Below, one piece after another: positions 6,586-6,690 of a DNA stretch of 6,690 nt (the first letter of the stretch is position 1; each line of letters begins with the position of its first letter). A program made the translations under genes and the position numbers. Origin of the DNA: Chloroflexota bacterium (GTDB taxonomy: Bacteria; Chloroflexota; UBA4733); contig JANWJO010000121.1 of NCBI GenBank assembly GCA_025449435.1, forward strand, positions 1 to 6,690, given 5' to 3'. The notes beneath the pieces were generated by a model. The model did not search any database and was not told the origin of the DNA. It saw nothing but the letters and a program-made list of their open reading frames with translations.

Positions 6586-6595
6586 CAGGCGCCTG
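6586..6595. promoter_or_regulatory. 10-bp perfect palindrome, possible operator
   Basis: CAGGCGCCTG is a perfect palindrome with a central CG, located 27 bp before the DinB-like start codon and next to its weak -10-like element. A central CG is typical of LacI-family operators, but the site is short and could be chance in GC-rich DNA. Confidence 0.25.
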
Positions 6596-6604
6596 ACGCG
6601 GCCA

Positions 6605-6650
6605 GGTTATGGACCTCACCCCCCGCCCCTCCCCTAAAGTGGGAGGGGAG
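6605..6650 (+). repeat. C-tract hairpin repeat related to the 3072-3112 unit
   Basis: Bases 6605-6624 match 3072-3091 at 17 of 20 positions (GGTTA, GGAC, then CACCCCCC). The match is followed by an 8-bp perfect stem: CCCCTCCC at 6626-6633 with GGGAGGGG at 6641-6648, around a 7-nt loop. The lead-in and architecture are shared with the copy behind the second YYY gene, while the hairpin arms differ. This indicates an interspersed repeat family. A short TTT follows at 6651-6653, too weak for a confident terminator. The remaining bases to 6690 show nothing further. Confidence 0.7.
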
Positions 6651-6690
6651 TTTCCACGGCGGAAGTTCGCCACCGTCCTTCCAGCCGCCC

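Noticed and set aside
6626..6653. Intrinsic terminator for a + strand gene
   Set aside because: The stem is good but only three T follow after AG, and the nearest upstream + strand gene ends 500 bp earlier with an antisense gene between.

Overview
The window is GC-rich bacterial DNA with four complete genes and one gene cut at the left edge. The gene content points to Chloroflexota. Two tandem membrane proteins of the YYY family (DUF2298, TIGR03662 type) sit next to a TIGR03663/Agl23-type GT-C-like membrane protein. That combination is known mainly from Chloroflexi and some archaea. C/G-tract hairpin repeats between genes fit the same lineage. The assignment is an inference from gene content, not from a marker gene.

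Layout on the + strand: 1-873 is the C-terminal part of a YYY-family protein. 870-3071 is a complete second YYY protein that overlaps the first by 4 nt at a TTGA junction. 3072-3421 is a 350-bp non-coding stretch holding two C-tract repeat units and several small dyads. 3422-5044 encodes the Agl23-like protein behind a good ribosome binding site. 5054-6103 encodes a LacI/GalR-family regulator only 9 nt downstream. On the - strand, 6100-6558 encodes a small DinB-like four-helix protein whose stop codon overlaps that of the regulator. 6559-6690 is intergenic and carries a third copy-like C-tract hairpin repeat.

Working model (inference): the two YYY proteins and the Agl23-like protein form one membrane machinery that handles lipid-linked sugars or transfers glycans to the cell surface. 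The LacI-type regulator, probably translated from the same message as the Agl23-like gene, may tune it to a sugar ligand. The DinB-like gene is probably independent. No RNA genes, CRISPR arrays, transposase genes or phage genes were seen.
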